The position numbers and the translations under genes are program-made. A stretch of 64,000 nucleotides of DNA, taken from assembly GCF_000355765.4 (NCBI RefSeq), contig NZ_CP021106.3:839137-903136 (forward strand). Direction: 5' to 3'. Within the stretch, counting starts at the first letter, position 1. Every line of letters starts with the position of its first letter. The notes under the pieces were generated by a model. That model was not told the DNA's origin. It worked only from the letters and a program-made list of their open reading frames with translations, and made no database searches. The stretch is from Nitrosospira lacus. Its GTDB lineage: Bacteria; Pseudomonadota; Gammaproteobacteria; Burkholderiales; Nitrosomonadaceae. Shown here piece after piece: positions 19,143 to 32,498 of the stretch.

Positions 19143-20012
19143 ATGCTCGTTCACCCGCAGTTCGACCCTGTCGCCATCTACCTTGGGCCCCTTGCCGTCA
19201 GGTGGTACGGGCTCATGTATCTCCTGGGATTCGCGCAGTTCATACTGCTGGGGCGTTATCGCATCAAGCGCCACCCTGAGGGTGTATTCACCACCAGCAT
19301 GCTCGACGATATGCTGTTTTTCGGTGTTCTGGGAGTCATACTGGGCGGCCGCCTGGGGTATGTATTATTTTATCAGCCCGGCTACTTCCTGGCGCATCCG
19401 CTGGAAATCTTTGCAGTGTGGCAGGGTGGAATGTCGTTTCATGGCGGTTTTCTTGGCGTGATAACCGCGATGGCGCTGCTGGCCCGAAAATATAAACTGC
19501 GGTGGCTGGCCGTCACCGATTTTATCGCGCCGTTGGTGCCGTTGGGGCTGGGGGCGGGCCGTCTCGGTAATTTCATCAATGCGGAGCTGTGGGGGCGCCC
19601 CACCGACGTGCCCTGGGGCATGATTTTTCCGCACGTGGATGATCTCCCGCGCCATCCTTCCCAGCTCTATGAGTTTGCGCTGGAAGGGTTGGCATTCTTT
19701 GCATTGATGTGGATTTATTCCGCCAAACCGCGGCCGGTGGCCGCGGTCTCCGGCATGTTCCTGATCGGCTATGGCGTGTTCCGTTCGTTTGCGGAGTTTT
19801 ACCGTGAACCGGATAATGGCTTTCTGGGTGTACTGACGCTTGGTATCAGCATGGGGCAATGGTTGTCGCTGCCGATGATTGTGGCAGGCGCCGGTATGCT
19901 GGTTTGGGCTTATCGAGCGCAGCGAAGCATACCACCCGGTTTGGAGCCAGCGGATAAGCCAATTAAGCCCAATAAGCCGGAACGAAAGAAGGGCGGACGA
20001 AGCCTGAAGTAA
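19143..20012 (+). CDS. lgt: Prolipoprotein diacylglyceryl transferase
   Basis: A 289-residue inner-membrane enzyme that transfers diacylglyceryl from phosphatidylglycerol to the lipobox cysteine of prolipoproteins. Seven or so hydrophobic segments are present. Signatures are [29 protein letters not shown] and the Lgt box [19 protein letters not shown], followed by [12 protein letters not shown]. The C-terminus is basic and cytoplasmic-looking. A methyltransferase gene begins 9 bases after its stop and is probably co-transcribed. Confidence 0.96.
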   Translation: MLVHPQFDPVAIYLGPLAVRWYGLMYLLGFAQFILLGRYRIKRHPEGVFTTSMLDDMLFFGVLGVILGGRLGYVLFYQPGYFLAHPLEIFAVWQGGMSFHGGFLGVITAMALLARKYKLRWLAVTDFIAPLVPLGLGAGRLGNFINAELWGRPTDVPWGMIFPHVDDLPRHPSQLYEFALEGLAFFALMWIYSAKPRPVAAVSGMFLIGYGVFRSFAEFYREPDNGFLGVLTLGISMGQWLSLPMIVAGAGMLVWAYRAQRSIPPGLEPADKPIKPNKPERKKGGRSLK

Positions 20013-20021
20013 GATTCTCTC

Positions 20022-20618
20022 ATGTCCCTGCGCCATTCCTACACAGTCATTGCTCCGCTTTATGATGCTTTGCTCGCGACGGCGGGTACCGGAGTGCGCG
20101 CGGCAAGCCTCGGCCAACTACCGCAACAAGGTGATCTCAATATTCTCATCAGCGGCATTGGTTCCGGACTGGATTTGCCTTATCTTCCTCCATGCCACCG
20201 CTATGTCGGCCTGGATCTTACCGCCGCCATGTTAAGACGTGCAAGATCCCGTGCTGGGGGTTTGCGCCTGAACCTGATTCAGGGCAATAGCATGTCACTG
20301 CCGTTTGCCGACGGATATTTTGATCATGTGGTGCTGCATCTGATTCTTGCGATCGTTCCCGATGCGAACGCCTGCTTGCGGGAAACCGCCCGTGTATTAA
20401 AACCGGGCGGAAGCGTGCTGATCCTTGACAAGTTTCTCAAGCCGGGCGAGACCGCCTGGATCAGGCGAACATTGAATCTGCTGTCGCAGCATATCGTTAC
20501 CCGGCTGGATGTGGTATTTGAGGAGGTGTTGGCGGGCGTTCCGGAATTGAAAGTGGAAGCGGACGTGCCGGTACTGGCGGGTGGGTGGTTTCGTCGTATC
20601 CGCCTGGTTAAAAAATGA
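20022..20618 (+). CDS. Class I SAM-dependent methyltransferase
   Basis: A 198-residue cytoplasmic methyltransferase of the UbiE/Methyltransf_11 type. SAM-binding features: ILISGIGSGLDLPYL (a slightly altered motif I, with Ser-Gly-Ile-Gly), YVGLDLTAAMLRRARSR, and MSLPFADGYFDHVVLHLILA. The substrate is not evident; a small lipophilic acceptor or phospholipid is possible. It follows lgt by 9 bases. ATG start at 20022. Confidence 0.85.
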   Translation: MSLRHSYTVIAPLYDALLATAGTGVRAASLGQLPQQGDLNILISGIGSGLDLPYLPPCHRYVGLDLTAAMLRRARSRAGGLRLNLIQGNSMSLPFADGYFDHVVLHLILAIVPDANACLRETARVLKPGGSVLILDKFLKPGETAWIRRTLNLLSQHIVTRLDVVFEEVLAGVPELKVEADVPVLAGGWFRRIRLVKK

Positions 20619-20692
20619 CCTGCAATGCGAAACAGAAGTAAAATTCTTTACGCGACATCAAAATCATCAATCGGATATTTATCGGAAATCCC

Positions 20693-21337
20693 ATGCGTTA
20701 CATTGCTTCTTTCATTGCCATTGCGATGCTTCTTGCCGCTACATCCGTGCAGGCGATCGACCTGAAAAGCCCTGGGATGGGTTGGACCGAGGCCTACCGC
20801 AGCAATGAGCTTGTCATTTTTACGAAAGATGTGGAAGCGGGACGCAGAATTGTCGCAATTGCCGAGGCGGACGCTCCGCCGGAGGTTGTTTTTAATGTCA
20901 TCAATGACTTCGACCATTATCCGGATTTCATGCCTTACGTGAAGGAGTCGCGGGTGCTCAGCCGCAAGAATGATAGCGAAGTCATTACTTACGCGCGCAT
21001 CGCGCCGCCGTTCGTAAACGAGCGTGACTATCCGCTCAAGGTCAGGATGACGCGCGGCATACCGATGAATGGCGGCATATTCAAGACCGAATGGACTGCC
21101 AGTCCCGACGCCCACCCGGAAATCGAGGGTGTAGTGCGCGTCAAACTCAACGAAGGCTCGTGGCGGGGTGAACCGCTCGATGACGGCAAGCGTACGCGGC
21201 TCACCTACACACTGCTGACGAATCCTGGCGGCCTGATTCCGGCCTTTGTCGTCAACTTGTCGAATACGGTCGCGATTCCCAAACTCTTTAAGGCGGTGAT
21301 GAAACGCTCGGCCGAAAAAGCGGCTCTGGAGAGATAA
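20693..21337 (+). CDS. Exported START/SRPBCC-domain protein
   Basis: A 214-residue protein with a signal peptide (residues 1 to about 20, ending SVQA) and a single helix-grip domain of the START/polyketide-cyclase superfamily: APPEVVFNVINDFDHYPDFM, ITYARIAPPFVNERDYPLKV and KRTRLTYTLLTNPGGLIPAF. These folds bind hydrophobic ligands in a deep pocket. A periplasmic lipid- or quinone-binding role is inferred. The gene follows the methyltransferase by 74 bases on the same strand. Confidence 0.85.
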   Translation: MRYIASFIAIAMLLAATSVQAIDLKSPGMGWTEAYRSNELVIFTKDVEAGRRIVAIAEADAPPEVVFNVINDFDHYPDFMPYVKESRVLSRKNDSEVITYARIAPPFVNERDYPLKVRMTRGIPMNGGIFKTEWTASPDAHPEIEGVVRVKLNEGSWRGEPLDDGKRTRLTYTLLTNPGGLIPAFVVNLSNTVAIPKLFKAVMKRSAEKAALER

Positions 21338-21396
21338 ACCGCAAATATGCGATCCAGCGCTTATGGGTTCGTTCAATACATTTACAGGAGTGGGTC

Positions 21397-21696
21397 ATGG
21401 CAAATACAACCGTGAGAGTCCTCGCCAGGATAACTGCGCGGCCTGACAAGATTGAAGAGCTGACCCCAATTCTGCGGGGTTTGGTGGGAGAAACACGCAA
21501 AGAGAGTGGCTGCATCAGCTATCAGCTTCTTCAAAACAGAGCTGACCCTGGCGATTTTACATTTGTGGAAGAATGGGAGAGCGATTCCGCTATCGATAGC
21601 CACTTTATAACGGCACATCTGCAGAATGCTTTTTCGGAGGCCGCGTCCCTGCTCATGAAAGAACCCGATATACGCAGGTACTACGTTATTGCATAA
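21397..21696 (+). CDS. Antibiotic-biosynthesis-monooxygenase (ABM) family protein
   Basis: A 99-residue ferredoxin-like-fold protein of the ABM/YgiN type. Typical features are the N-terminal strand VRVLARITARPDKIEELTPI, the ESGCISYQLLQNRADPGDFT centre, and FVEEWESDSAIDSHFITAHL. Family members include quinol monooxygenases such as YgiN; most act as small dimeric oxygenases or unknown stress proteins. The ATG is preceded by ACAGGAGTGGGTC, a good ribosome binding site. Confidence 0.9.
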   Translation: MANTTVRVLARITARPDKIEELTPILRGLVGETRKESGCISYQLLQNRADPGDFTFVEEWESDSAIDSHFITAHLQNAFSEAASLLMKEPDIRRYYVIA

Positions 21697-21804
21697 AGTA
21701 GGGGAAAAAGGATCGAGAGGATGGCGGTGAGTGGGGGAGTCCCATCCTTTCAAGGGCTATCCGAGACAAAGATCATATGCCGACCGCAATTGGAGACGTT
21801 CTGG

Positions 21805-22137
21805 ATGTTTGAGCTAAAGATCTTTTTTCTTTTCCTGGCTACCGCAGTCGCCGAAATCGTCGGTTGCTATTTGCCTTATCTCTGGCTCAAGCAAGGCCAG
21901 AGCGCGTGGCTTCTCCTGCCCGCCGGCGCAAGTCTCGCGTTGTTTTCATGGCTGCTTGCGCTCCATCCCACGGCTGCGGGCCGCACCTACGCCGCATACG
22001 GAGGGGTTTATATTTTCGTGGCGATACTCTGGCTGTGGGCTGTCGAGGGCATCAGGCCCACGGCCTGGGATGTGGCCGGTTCTCTGGTGGCGCTTGCCGG
22101 GATGGCCATTATCATGTTTGGTCCACGGCATGCGTAA
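21805..22137 (+). CDS. YnfA family (UPF0060) membrane protein
   Basis: A 110-residue protein of four membrane helices, almost entirely hydrophobic, matching the YnfA/UPF0060 family: [40 protein letters not shown] and [18 protein letters not shown]. The family is related to small multidrug resistance transporters; export of cations or drugs is inferred. The start at 21805 (after TGGAGACGTTCTGG) is preferred, because the upstream in-frame extension to 21721 is polar and unlike the family. Confidence 0.92.
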   Translation: MFELKIFFLFLATAVAEIVGCYLPYLWLKQGQSAWLLLPAGASLALFSWLLALHPTAAGRTYAAYGGVYIFVAILWLWAVEGIRPTAWDVAGSLVALAGMAIIMFGPRHA

Positions 22138-22345
22138 GCGCATAAGGGGGATTCAGCGTACTTGCCGCCTCATTGATGTCGCTTGGTTCCGGCGAGTGAT
22201 TATTTCCGCTTCACCAGACTTGCCTGTCTCATGACAACTGGTTGTCGTCGGTTGACTTCGGCGCTCGAAACCGTAGAATCTCTTTAACATTCAACTTTTA
22301 AAAGAAACATAGCGAGAACATAAGATTTTCATAGGAGAAAGATAG

Positions 22346-22699
22346 ATGGTTGCGAAAATGACTGCTGTGTTGTCAGTTCTTTTGCCAGTGTTTCTTTTTG
22401 CCGGTTGTTCGGCGATTTCAACGACCCCGGAAGGAAGATCCGTTGAACTTGTCACTGTAAAACCAGCGGGTAATTGCAAGCCGCTTGGTGACGCAGTGGG
22501 CTCTCAGGGCAACTGGTTTACAGGCGACTACACGCCGAATAAAAACCTGCTTATCGGTGCCAGAAACGATCTGCGCAACAAGGCGGCTGAAATGGGGGGA
22601 AACTACGTCTGGGTGCAAGACTCGAGTAATACCAACGCATGGGGCAGCAAAGGCACGTCAAACACTACAGTCTTGGGGGTCGTCTATCGCTGTGAGTAA
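22346..22699 (+). CDS. DUF4156 lipoprotein
   Basis: A 117-residue lipoprotein. The signal peptide ends in LFAGC (lipobox Cys about residue 21), followed by Ser, which favours outer-membrane targeting. The mature part contains CKPLGDAVGSQGNWF, LLIGARNDLRNKAAEMGGNY and VVYRCE, the arrangement of DUF4156 (RcsF-like small beta-alpha domain with two Cys). The function is unknown. RBS AGGAGAAAGATAG precedes the ATG. Confidence 0.87.
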   Translation: MVAKMTAVLSVLLPVFLFAGCSAISTTPEGRSVELVTVKPAGNCKPLGDAVGSQGNWFTGDYTPNKNLLIGARNDLRNKAAEMGGNYVWVQDSSNTNAWGSKGTSNTTVLGVVYRCE

Positions 22700-22768
22700 T
22701 GTCAGCTTTGGGGGCCGCAATTAACCTATTTATGGTTTCATCTGAATCGAATATGCGAGAGCCGGAAC

Positions 22769-23137
22769 ATGTCCAGCAAGGTTTACTACAACAGCGCATG
22801 CCCGGTTTGCAATGCAGGAATCAAGGATCAGCGCCAGCGCATGGAAGCGTGTGGCATTAAGGACATCGAGTGGGTCGACGTGCACGCTAATCCAGATGCT
22901 GTGTCGGAAGTGGGCGCTTCGTTGGAGCAGGTGCGCGAGCGGTTGTATGTCAAGGATGCCGATGGCGAGCTCAATATCGGAGCGGACGCATTCACGCGAC
23001 TATGGTCACAGACGCCCAGCCAGCACTGGCTTGCAAGCCTGTTGCGATTACCGGTACTCAAGCAGCTTGCACGTCTGGCGTACAACGTCTTTGCCCGGCT
23101 GCTTTACCAGTGGAATCGCGCCAAGAGACACTGGTAG
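22769..23137 (+). CDS. DCC-family thiol-disulfide oxidoreductase-like protein
   Basis: A 122-residue DUF393 (DCC) protein. It begins with the signature KVYYNSACPVCNAGI, in which the usual Asp is replaced by Ser-Ala before CPVC; the CxxC is intact. The remaining sequence has IEWVDVHANPDAV, LYVKDADGELNIGADAFTRL and the C-terminal helices VFARLLYQWNR, all typical. A redox or thiol-disulfide exchange role is presumed for the family but not proven. Confidence 0.87.
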   Translation: MSSKVYYNSACPVCNAGIKDQRQRMEACGIKDIEWVDVHANPDAVSEVGASLEQVRERLYVKDADGELNIGADAFTRLWSQTPSQHWLASLLRLPVLKQLARLAYNVFARLLYQWNRAKRHW

Positions 23138-23240
23138 TGTTCACATCTGATCAGGCGCTTCGCGAACCAATTGCCGTCAATGTGTCAAGAATTCGCAGAC
23201 GTGAATAACAAGACGGCGTGGCGCTTCCTGCCCATTTCGA

Positions 23241-25073
23241 TCAAATGCGAAGAATTTTGAGCAGATCGTTGCCATAACTTTCCAGTTTACGCGCACCCAT
23301 ACCGGGTACCTGACGCAGTTCGTTTTCTGTCTGTGGACGCAGGCGCACTAATTCCGCCAGCGTTGCATCGTGAAACACGACATAAGCGGGAACGCCGTGC
23401 TTCTTTGCCATGTCGATGCGCCATGTGCGCAGGTGCGTCCATAGTGCACCAGACGCCGGATCGAGTGTGGCAAGTTTGTCCTCACGCGCGGCCTTGGTTT
23501 TGGCTGTATTCTTTTTGCGCTCCGGCTGCAGGCGCAGAGATACCGTTTGACTTCCGTTCAATACCGCGCGGCTGGCTGCCGTGAGACGCAGCGAACCATG
23601 ACCCTCGCTGTCCGCAGTAAGCAAGCCGAGTGCCGCCAATTGGCGAAATATCGCGCGCCACGCCTTGTCTTCCAGTTCCTTGCCGATACCGAAGGTGCTG
23701 ATCTTGTCGTGACCCCACTGCCCCACGCGCGCGGTATCGTTGCCGCGCAGCACATCAATCAGATGCCCGGCACCAAAGCGCTGACCCGTACGAAAGGCGC
23801 AAGACAGCGCCTTTTGTGCTGCCACCGTGCCGTCCCACACTTGGGGCGGATTGAGACAGACATCGCAATTACCGCAAGCAATACTGGCCGTGGTTTCGCC
23901 AAAATATTCCAGCAGACGCACGCGGCGGCAGGTAGTGGCTTCGCACAGCGCCAGCAGTGCATCGAGTTTGGCTGAGGCGATCCGTTTAAACTGCGCATCC
24001 GCCTCGGAACCTTCGATCATGCGCCGCTGCTGCACCACATCACCCAAACCGTAAGCCATCCATGCGTTGGCCGCTTGACCGTCACGCCCGGCACGGCCGG
24101 TTTCCTGATAATAGCCTTCCACACTTTTGGGCAGGTCGAGATGTGCGACGAAACGCACGTCCGGCTTGTCTATGCCCATACCGAACGCAATCGTGGCTAC
24201 CATTACGATGCCCTCCTCGCGCAGGAATTTTTCCTGGTTGCAGCTGCGATCTTCCGTACTCATGCCGGCGTGATACGCAAGCGCGCGTATGCCTTTTTCG
24301 ACCAGCCATACCGTCGTTTCTTCGACTTTTTTGCGCGACAGACAATAAACAATACCGGCGTCGCCATCATGTTCCGCATGGATAAAAGCAAGCAATTGCA
24401 CCTTGCCGTTCACCTTGTCCACGATCTGGTAACGAATGTTGGGACGATCGAAGCTGGAAATGAAAATCCGTGCGCCATTGAGGCCAAGGCGCTCAACGAT
24501 TTCTCTGCGCGTTACGCTGTCCGCAGTCGCCGTCAGCGCGAGGCGCGGTACGCCGGGAAACCGCTCATGCAGAATCGAAAGCTGGATGTATTCCGGACGG
24601 AAGTCGTGTCCCCACTGCGACAAGCAATGAGCCTCATCGATGGCGAACAGCGAAAGCGGTGTGCTCGCCAGAAGATCGAGAAAGCGCGGCGTCAGCAATC
24701 TCTCGGGTGCCACGTACACCAGATCATATGCGCCTGCGAGCATGCCGCGTTCGACTGCCGCGGTTTCCATCTGTGACAAGGAAGAGTTGAGAAATGCCGC
24801 GCGCACTCCGGCCTCATGTAACGCCGCGACCTGATTCTGCATGAGCGCAATCAGCGGTGAGACCACCACCGCGATGCCGTCGCGCAATAACGCCGGAATC
24901 TGGTAACACAACGATTTGCCACCTCCGGTCGGCATCAGCACCAGGCAATCCCCACCTCCGGCAACATGCGCGATTATCTCAGCCTGCTGTCCGCGAAAAG
25001 CAGGGTAGCCGAAGACGTCTTTGAGAAGCGCAAGCGCACGGAGCATGGTTAAGGAAACTTTAGAAATCGTCAT
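23241..25073 (-). CDS. recQ: ATP-dependent DNA helicase RecQ
   Basis: A 610-residue 3'-5' DNA helicase of recombination and fork repair. The SF2 motifs are complete: Walker [17 protein letters not shown] box in [34 protein letters not shown] and motif VI in [14 protein letters not shown] zinc-binding module ([12 protein letters not shown]...CGNCDVC), the RQC winged-helix region and a C-terminal HRDC domain ([20 protein letters not shown]) follow. Length matches E. coli RecQ. It is followed on the same strand by nothing close; its stop faces the DCC gene. Confidence 0.96.
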   Translation of the reverse strand: MTISKVSLTMLRALALLKDVFGYPAFRGQQAEIIAHVAGGGDCLVLMPTGGGKSLCYQIPALLRDGIAVVVSPLIALMQNQVAALHEAGVRAAFLNSSLSQMETAAVERGMLAGAYDLVYVAPERLLTPRFLDLLASTPLSLFAIDEAHCLSQWGHDFRPEYIQLSILHERFPGVPRLALTATADSVTRREIVERLGLNGARIFISSFDRPNIRYQIVDKVNGKVQLLAFIHAEHDGDAGIVYCLSRKKVEETTVWLVEKGIRALAYHAGMSTEDRSCNQEKFLREEGIVMVATIAFGMGIDKPDVRFVAHLDLPKSVEGYYQETGRAGRDGQAANAWMAYGLGDVVQQRRMIEGSEADAQFKRIASAKLDALLALCEATTCRRVRLLEYFGETTASIACGNCDVCLNPPQVWDGTVAAQKALSCAFRTGQRFGAGHLIDVLRGNDTARVGQWGHDKISTFGIGKELEDKAWRAIFRQLAALGLLTADSEGHGSLRLTAASRAVLNGSQTVSLRLQPERKKNTAKTKAAREDKLATLDPASGALWTHLRTWRIDMAKKHGVPAYVVFHDATLAELVRLRPQTENELRQVPGMGARKLESYGNDLLKILRI

Positions 25074-25118
25074 GCGATCGAAATGAATGTACCGAAAACC
25101 CGAGTTTGTCTTACCCGG

Positions 25119-26162
25119 CTATATGGCACTGGTTAATAATTTCCAGGCCAGGCTTTCTCCCGCCCGTAGCGGAATCAATCCATTTTCCGCAAATTCCAGC
25201 TGTGCAGGTACGTTCCAGTTTTCTCTTTTCAGCGTAATGCGGTCCCTGTTGCGCGGCAGCCGGTAGAAATCCGCACCATGAAAGCTGGCAAAGGCTTCGA
25301 GTTTATCCAGCGCACCTGCTTGTTCAAAAGCTTCCGCATACAGTTCAATGGCCGCGTGTGCGGTATAAATGCCCGCGCAGCCGCAGGCCGTTTCTTTGGT
25401 GGATCGGGAATGTGGCGCGCTGTCGGTGCCGAGAAAAAATTTTGGATTGCCGCTGGTGGCGGCTTCAACCAGCGTACGGCGATGAATTTCGCGCTTCAGC
25501 ACAGGAAGGCAATAGTGGTGTGGCCGGATACCTCCCTGAAACAGGGCATTGCGATTGAGCAGCAAGTGATGGGCGGTAACAGTGGCGGCAATATTGCTTG
25601 AGGCGCCCCTGACGAATTCCACCGCCTCCCGCGTGGTGATATGCTCGAATACGATTCGCAATCGCGGAAAGCGTTGCGTGAGGGGGATCAGCACTCGTTC
25701 CAGAAATATTTTTTCCTTGTCGAACACATCTACTTCGGGATCGGTCACTTCACCATGCACCAGCAGCGGCATGCCCACCTGTTCCATCGTTTCCAGCGTA
25801 GCGTGGCACTTGGCAATATCGGTAACGCCGGCCGCGGAATTTGTGGTGGCGCCGGCGGGATAATACTTCACGGCCTGTATCGCACTGCTTCTCTTGGCCT
25901 CGATAATTTCCGCGGCCGTAGTGTTTTCGGTAAGGTATAGCGTCATCAGCGGCTCGAAGCGCATTCCCCGAGGCAGAGCGGCAAGAATACGCTCACGGTA
26001 TGCCAGCGCCATGCCGGATGTCACGACCGGTGGCTTGAGATTTGGCATGATGATGGCACGGGCAAAGCATCGCGCGGTATCCGGCAGCACTGCGCGCATC
26101 TGCTCCCCGTCGCGCAGGTGGAGATGCCAATCGTCCGGGCGGGTGAAGGTTAGCGTTATCAA
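25119..26162 (-). CDS. pyrC: Dihydroorotase (class II)
   Basis: A 347-residue zinc amidohydrolase of pyrimidine synthesis, cyclising carbamoyl-aspartate to dihydroorotate. The metal-binding [10 protein letters not shown] motif lies at residues 10-19. The carboxylated lysine is in [13 protein letters not shown], and further ligands are in [15 protein letters not shown] and [10 protein letters not shown]. Class II length and motifs match E. coli PyrC. It lies 45 bases upstream of recQ on the same strand, and may share its transcript. Confidence 0.96.
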   Translation of the reverse strand: MITLTFTRPDDWHLHLRDGEQMRAVLPDTARCFARAIIMPNLKPPVVTSGMALAYRERILAALPRGMRFEPLMTLYLTENTTAAEIIEAKRSSAIQAVKYYPAGATTNSAAGVTDIAKCHATLETMEQVGMPLLVHGEVTDPEVDVFDKEKIFLERVLIPLTQRFPRLRIVFEHITTREAVEFVRGASSNIAATVTAHHLLLNRNALFQGGIRPHHYCLPVLKREIHRRTLVEAATSGNPKFFLGTDSAPHSRSTKETACGCAGIYTAHAAIELYAEAFEQAGALDKLEAFASFHGADFYRLPRNRDRITLKRENWNVPAQLEFAENGLIPLRAGESLAWKLLTSAI

Positions 26163-26586
26163 GATGGTATTTGGTGGTATCGCACCGTTGCTATTTATCC
26201 CGGCAACTGGTTGCTCCCAACATCCCGGTGAGCCAAGGTACGGACAAGTTGCAGATCTACAGCACCGGCATAGCTAGCGGTGTACTTCGCAAGTGATTGA
26301 ATCTGAAAACGCGGTTTTCCGCGTCATGCGTCGTTGCAAATCCTCTCGATAGCTTGGGCTATCGCTGTGGTTTGCCCCTGAGCTGACACCAAAATCCCTC
26401 GCTTTTATTAGTCCTATCAATTACAAAACAAACCACTGGCGGCCCGTGGGACTTACAGGAAATCGGCTGCAAGAGTATCTATCCGGTCCAGATTTCACAG
26501 CTTTAGCGGCCAATAAAAATGGATGTCGACTTCAGAATCGTCAAAACTCGTCCTGAACCCCATCATTCTTCAAGTCCTACAGGCTG
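26163..26586. other. Gene-free stretch with a small inverted repeat
   Basis: About 420 bases between pyrC and the FAD oxidoreductase gene. The only clear structure is the hairpin CGATAGC-TTGG-GCTATCG at about 26347-26364, preceded by a short GC-rich repeat CGCGGTTTTCCGCG (about 26310-26323). The combination looks like a small dispersed repeat element, but it has no second copy that I noticed in this window. No convincing coding region is seen. Confidence 0.4.
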
Positions 26587-27765
26587 CTAATCCGTTATTC
26601 TTCCCTCTAGCGTAGCGTGGGAATGCACGGCTTTTTCCGCAATCAACTGGGTAGCGGCTGGAACTTGTCCCCATGTATTCCAGAGCAGGACACCGCATAC
26701 CCGCTCATTGCGCAAATAGTAAATCACACCCTTGCGGAAGGGCTCCTTCCAGTCTTCGATAATATCAAGGCTTGCATCAAGCTCCCCCACCGCTTCGTAG
26801 CCCAGGTCAAACAGATCGGAATAAAAGAAAGGCTGATGATGATAGCTGTCCGACTGTCCGGCCATATTTCTGCCTGCCATTTCACCCATGACATTAGCGT
26901 TGTCCTCATGTTCCACGCGCATACGCTTATCCAGCACGGTGCTATGGAAGTTTGCCACATCGCCCGCCGCATAGATGTCAGGATTGCTCGTGCGCAGTTG
27001 CTCGTCCACGATGATGCCGTTGTCCACCGCAAGTCCGGCCTGAACGGCCAAGTCGATGTTCGGCAAAATGCCCAGCCCTGCCACAACTCCATCGGCAGGG
27101 ATTTCCGTGCCATTCCCCGTGATCACAACAGTCTTGCCGCCAGCAGTCCGCACAGATTTGACGTTCTCCGATGCGAGTATGGTGACTCCTTTTTCGCGAT
27201 AATAAGAATTTATGAATTCGGCCAGAGGCCTTGGATAAACACGCGCGCCGATACCATTTTCCGGAAAAATCATCGTGACCCGTTTGCCGTTCATGGCAAG
27301 CGCGGCGCCGATTTCGGAACCGATGAAGCCACCGCCGATCACTACAAAATCCGAGCCCTGTTCACTCAACTCGCGCAACCTGCGATAGTCGTCAGCGGTT
27401 CTAAAATAGATGATGCTCTCGCTGGAATCGGGGAAGCGCCGTACCGAGCCCCCTGTGGCAAGTAAAAGCTTTTCATAAGTATAGACGTTGCCGGCATCAT
27501 CGGTCGCCGTTTTTTTCGATGGATCGAGGGCCACAATTTTTTTACTCAGGTGTACCGCGACATTGAGGCCATGAGCGTTACGCCAAATGGATTCGTACGG
27601 CGTATCCTTCCACAGCGACTTGGAAAGGGGGGGGCGATCATAAGGCAGATGGCGTTCCTCGCAAATCATGGCAATGGCGCCATCCTGGTCGATTTTGCGG
27701 ATACCGTGAACAGCGGAATCAGCAGTCATGCCGCCGCCGACGATTAGGTACTTGTGATGTTTCAT
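26587..27765 (-). CDS. FAD/NAD(P)H-dependent oxidoreductase, ferredoxin-reductase type
   Basis: A 392-residue flavoprotein of the pyridine-nucleotide-disulfide/AIF class. FAD binding: YLIVGGGMTADSAVHGI at the N-terminus and IYAAGDVANF in the C-terminal half. NAD(P)H binding: FVVIGGGFIGSEIGAALAMN (about 150). The RPPLSKSLW segment is typical of ferredoxin or rubredoxin reductases of oxygenase systems. A C-terminal dimerisation-like domain (about 310-392) has WGQVPAATQLI. The electron partner is not in the neighbourhood, so its role is open. The start ATG at 27765 is followed directly by the Rossmann strand. Confidence 0.87.
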   Translation of the reverse strand: MKHHKYLIVGGGMTADSAVHGIRKIDQDGAIAMICEERHLPYDRPPLSKSLWKDTPYESIWRNAHGLNVAVHLSKKIVALDPSKKTATDDAGNVYTYEKLLLATGGSVRRFPDSSESIIYFRTADDYRRLRELSEQGSDFVVIGGGFIGSEIGAALAMNGKRVTMIFPENGIGARVYPRPLAEFINSYYREKGVTILASENVKSVRTAGGKTVVITGNGTEIPADGVVAGLGILPNIDLAVQAGLAVDNGIIVDEQLRTSNPDIYAAGDVANFHSTVLDKRMRVEHEDNANVMGEMAGRNMAGQSDSYHHQPFFYSDLFDLGYEAVGELDASLDIIEDWKEPFRKGVIYYLRNERVCGVLLWNTWGQVPAATQLIAEKAVHSHATLEGRITD

Positions 27766-28072
27766 GACCGTTTCCCTTTATAGATGCGCATCAGCGCATA
27801 TTGAAAATTGCCTCGATTATAATATCGCGATTTTTCCCGTATCTGCTCTTTATGAAAAAGTTAGGGCATTATCGTGGAACTTTGGATCTGACCATTACAC
27901 CATGCGGAAAGAAATCGTAAATTCGCGCAGCTGTGGTCAGGACCATCAAGGTATTATCGCCATACCGGACAACTCAGTTTTTTCCACAGACCCTATAGCA
28001 GTATAGCCAGTATATAATGGGTGCCTCTATAAATTCAAAGTTAGGGTTAGGCACAGCCTCATAATTACGACA
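27766..28072. other. Divergent intergenic region
   Basis: 307 bases separating the FAD oxidoreductase (minus) and the 218-residue membrane protein (plus). It is A+T rich and must hold both promoters. I see no conserved element that I can name. Confidence 0.4.
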
Positions 28073-28729
28073 ATGGATGACACGAAAACTGACGCGGGAG
28101 CGACCGGGATTGATGTTTGCGTACAACATGCGCGAGAGATGCTGGCTTCCCAGCTTGCGAAAATCAAGGACAAGGGATACGACTTTGCGCCTCAGTTCAG
28201 GCAAATGACAATTCAATTGTACTTGGCCGGTATCATGTGGCGCTGCAGTGAGAGTCTCAGCTTGTCAACCAGCGCCCGTGATCATGGGTTTGCGGCGCTT
28301 CAGGCGATGCTCATCAGCGATGGCATGACTAAAAAGCAGGCTCAACAACGAATTGCATTTCTGAATAATATGTCTCGAGTGGAAGACGGTGGCGATACAC
28401 TGGCTATCACGATTGGTTATGAAGCGGTACCGGATGACAATAGCCTGGCCATGATCTTTGATGAGTATCAAAATGAGGTACGGGTTTCGGGGGCGTTCTG
28501 GCGCTTTTACGAGCGTGGTAAAAAAATCATGTTTATCGGTGGTGCGGTAGCAGCCTTTGTAACGATTTGGGCAGTCACGATTTTCCTTCCAAAAACCGAG
28601 GGAATCGATGTGCTGGCAGCGGGACTCCTGGCAGCTGCCTTGGTTGTACTTCCAACATTCTTGATCGGGTTATGGATTTACCGCATGAAGATCAAAAAAC
28701 CACCCCTGCCAACTTCACCTCCGGAGTGA
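28073..28729 (+). CDS. Hypothetical membrane protein
   Basis: A 218-residue protein that I do not recognise. Residues 1-145 are soluble, alpha-helical and mildly acidic, containing VCVQHAREMLASQLAKIKDK, FRQMTIQLYLAGIMWR and SDGMTKKQAQQRIAFL. Two hydrophobic helices follow (about 150-172, IMFIGGAVAAFVTIWAVTIFL, and 180-206) with a short loop between, and the tail is basic and proline-rich. The topology suggests an inner-membrane hairpin with the large domain in the cytoplasm. It is isolated between the FAD oxidoreductase and folD. Confidence 0.7.
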   Translation: MDDTKTDAGATGIDVCVQHAREMLASQLAKIKDKGYDFAPQFRQMTIQLYLAGIMWRCSESLSLSTSARDHGFAALQAMLISDGMTKKQAQQRIAFLNNMSRVEDGGDTLAITIGYEAVPDDNSLAMIFDEYQNEVRVSGAFWRFYERGKKIMFIGGAVAAFVTIWAVTIFLPKTEGIDVLAAGLLAAALVVLPTFLIGLWIYRMKIKKPPLPTSPPE

Positions 28730-28916
28730 TCGCAGCCCGGTACACTCGATCGGGAGTTTGGGTTTCTTCGAGTCCGGCAGCCGGGTCAGGCTGCTGTCTG
28801 CAAGCGTATTCCTGAACGCATTCTCGCGATAAATCTGCATGAAACGTGAAAGCCACACCCGGACAACGTATAATTGCCTGTCCATATAGCCCGCGATATT
28901 GTCGATACGACCCATA

Positions 28917-29783
28917 ATGAGTGCCACAATCATGGATGGCAATGCGTTAGCAAGGGAAGTGCGAGCCGAATGGAAGGTTCGCGCCGAGCGCTTAACGGAA
29001 AATGGCGTGCAGCCAGGATTGGCTGTGGTCATTGTCGGTGACAATCCAGCCTCAAGCATATATGTGCGAAACAAGGCCAAGGCTTGCGGCGATACTGGAA
29101 TTTATTCGGAAATACATGCGTTCCCGGAGAAGGCCAGCCAGGACGAGGTGATACAGCGCATCCAGGAATTGAACAGAAACCCCAGAATCCACGGTATTCT
29201 GGTGCAATTGCCGCTACCCCGGCATTTTGAAAGCGGCAAGATCATTGCATCCATCGCGGTGGAAAAAGACGCGGACGGCTTCCATCTATACAATGTCGGT
29301 GCGCTGGTTACCGGCAATACGGTTTTCCCGCCCTGCACCCCTTATGGCGTAATGAAAATGCTGGAAAAATGCGGTATTCCGGTTGAGGGCAAGCACGCAG
29401 TGGTGGTGGGCCGCAGCAACATCGTAGGTAAGCCGATGGCGTTCATGCTGTTGCAGCACGGAGCCACCGTCACAATCTGCACGTCGAAGACGCTTGAGTT
29501 GGCCGAACATACAAAACGAGCTGACATCCTGGTGGTGGCCGTTGGAAAGCCGCGCATGATCACGGCCGATATGGTGAAGCCCGGTGCAACGGTAATAGAT
29601 GTCGGCATCAATCGCTTGCCTGACGGGAAGATTGCGGGGGATGTGGATTTTGAAATGGTCAAGGAGAAAGCGGGTCACATTACGCCGGTGCCGGGTGGGG
29701 TGGGACCCATGACCATCACCATGTTGCTGTGTAATACCATAGAGGCTGCGGAACGCGCTCAAACCGCTCAGGCAAGGGTATAG
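28917..29783 (+). CDS. folD: Methylenetetrahydrofolate dehydrogenase/cyclohydrolase
   Basis: A 288-residue bifunctional enzyme interconverting 5,10-methylene-, methenyl- and 10-formyl-tetrahydrofolate with NADP. Signatures are [20 protein letters not shown] (with the catalytic Tyr-x3-Lys), [12 protein letters not shown], the NADP site [19 protein letters not shown] and the end [21 protein letters not shown] segment ([20 protein letters not shown]). The ATG at 28917 ([12 protein letters not shown]) is preferred to a TTG 18 bases upstream. No strong ribosome binding site is seen. Confidence 0.95.
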   Translation: MSATIMDGNALAREVRAEWKVRAERLTENGVQPGLAVVIVGDNPASSIYVRNKAKACGDTGIYSEIHAFPEKASQDEVIQRIQELNRNPRIHGILVQLPLPRHFESGKIIASIAVEKDADGFHLYNVGALVTGNTVFPPCTPYGVMKMLEKCGIPVEGKHAVVVGRSNIVGKPMAFMLLQHGATVTICTSKTLELAEHTKRADILVVAVGKPRMITADMVKPGATVIDVGINRLPDGKIAGDVDFEMVKEKAGHITPVPGGVGPMTITMLLCNTIEAAERAQTAQARV

Positions 29784-29828
29784 CCGCAGCGTAACATCGG
29801 CAGCCCCTCATCATATGCGAGACAAAAT

Positions 29829-32498
<2,670 letters not shown>

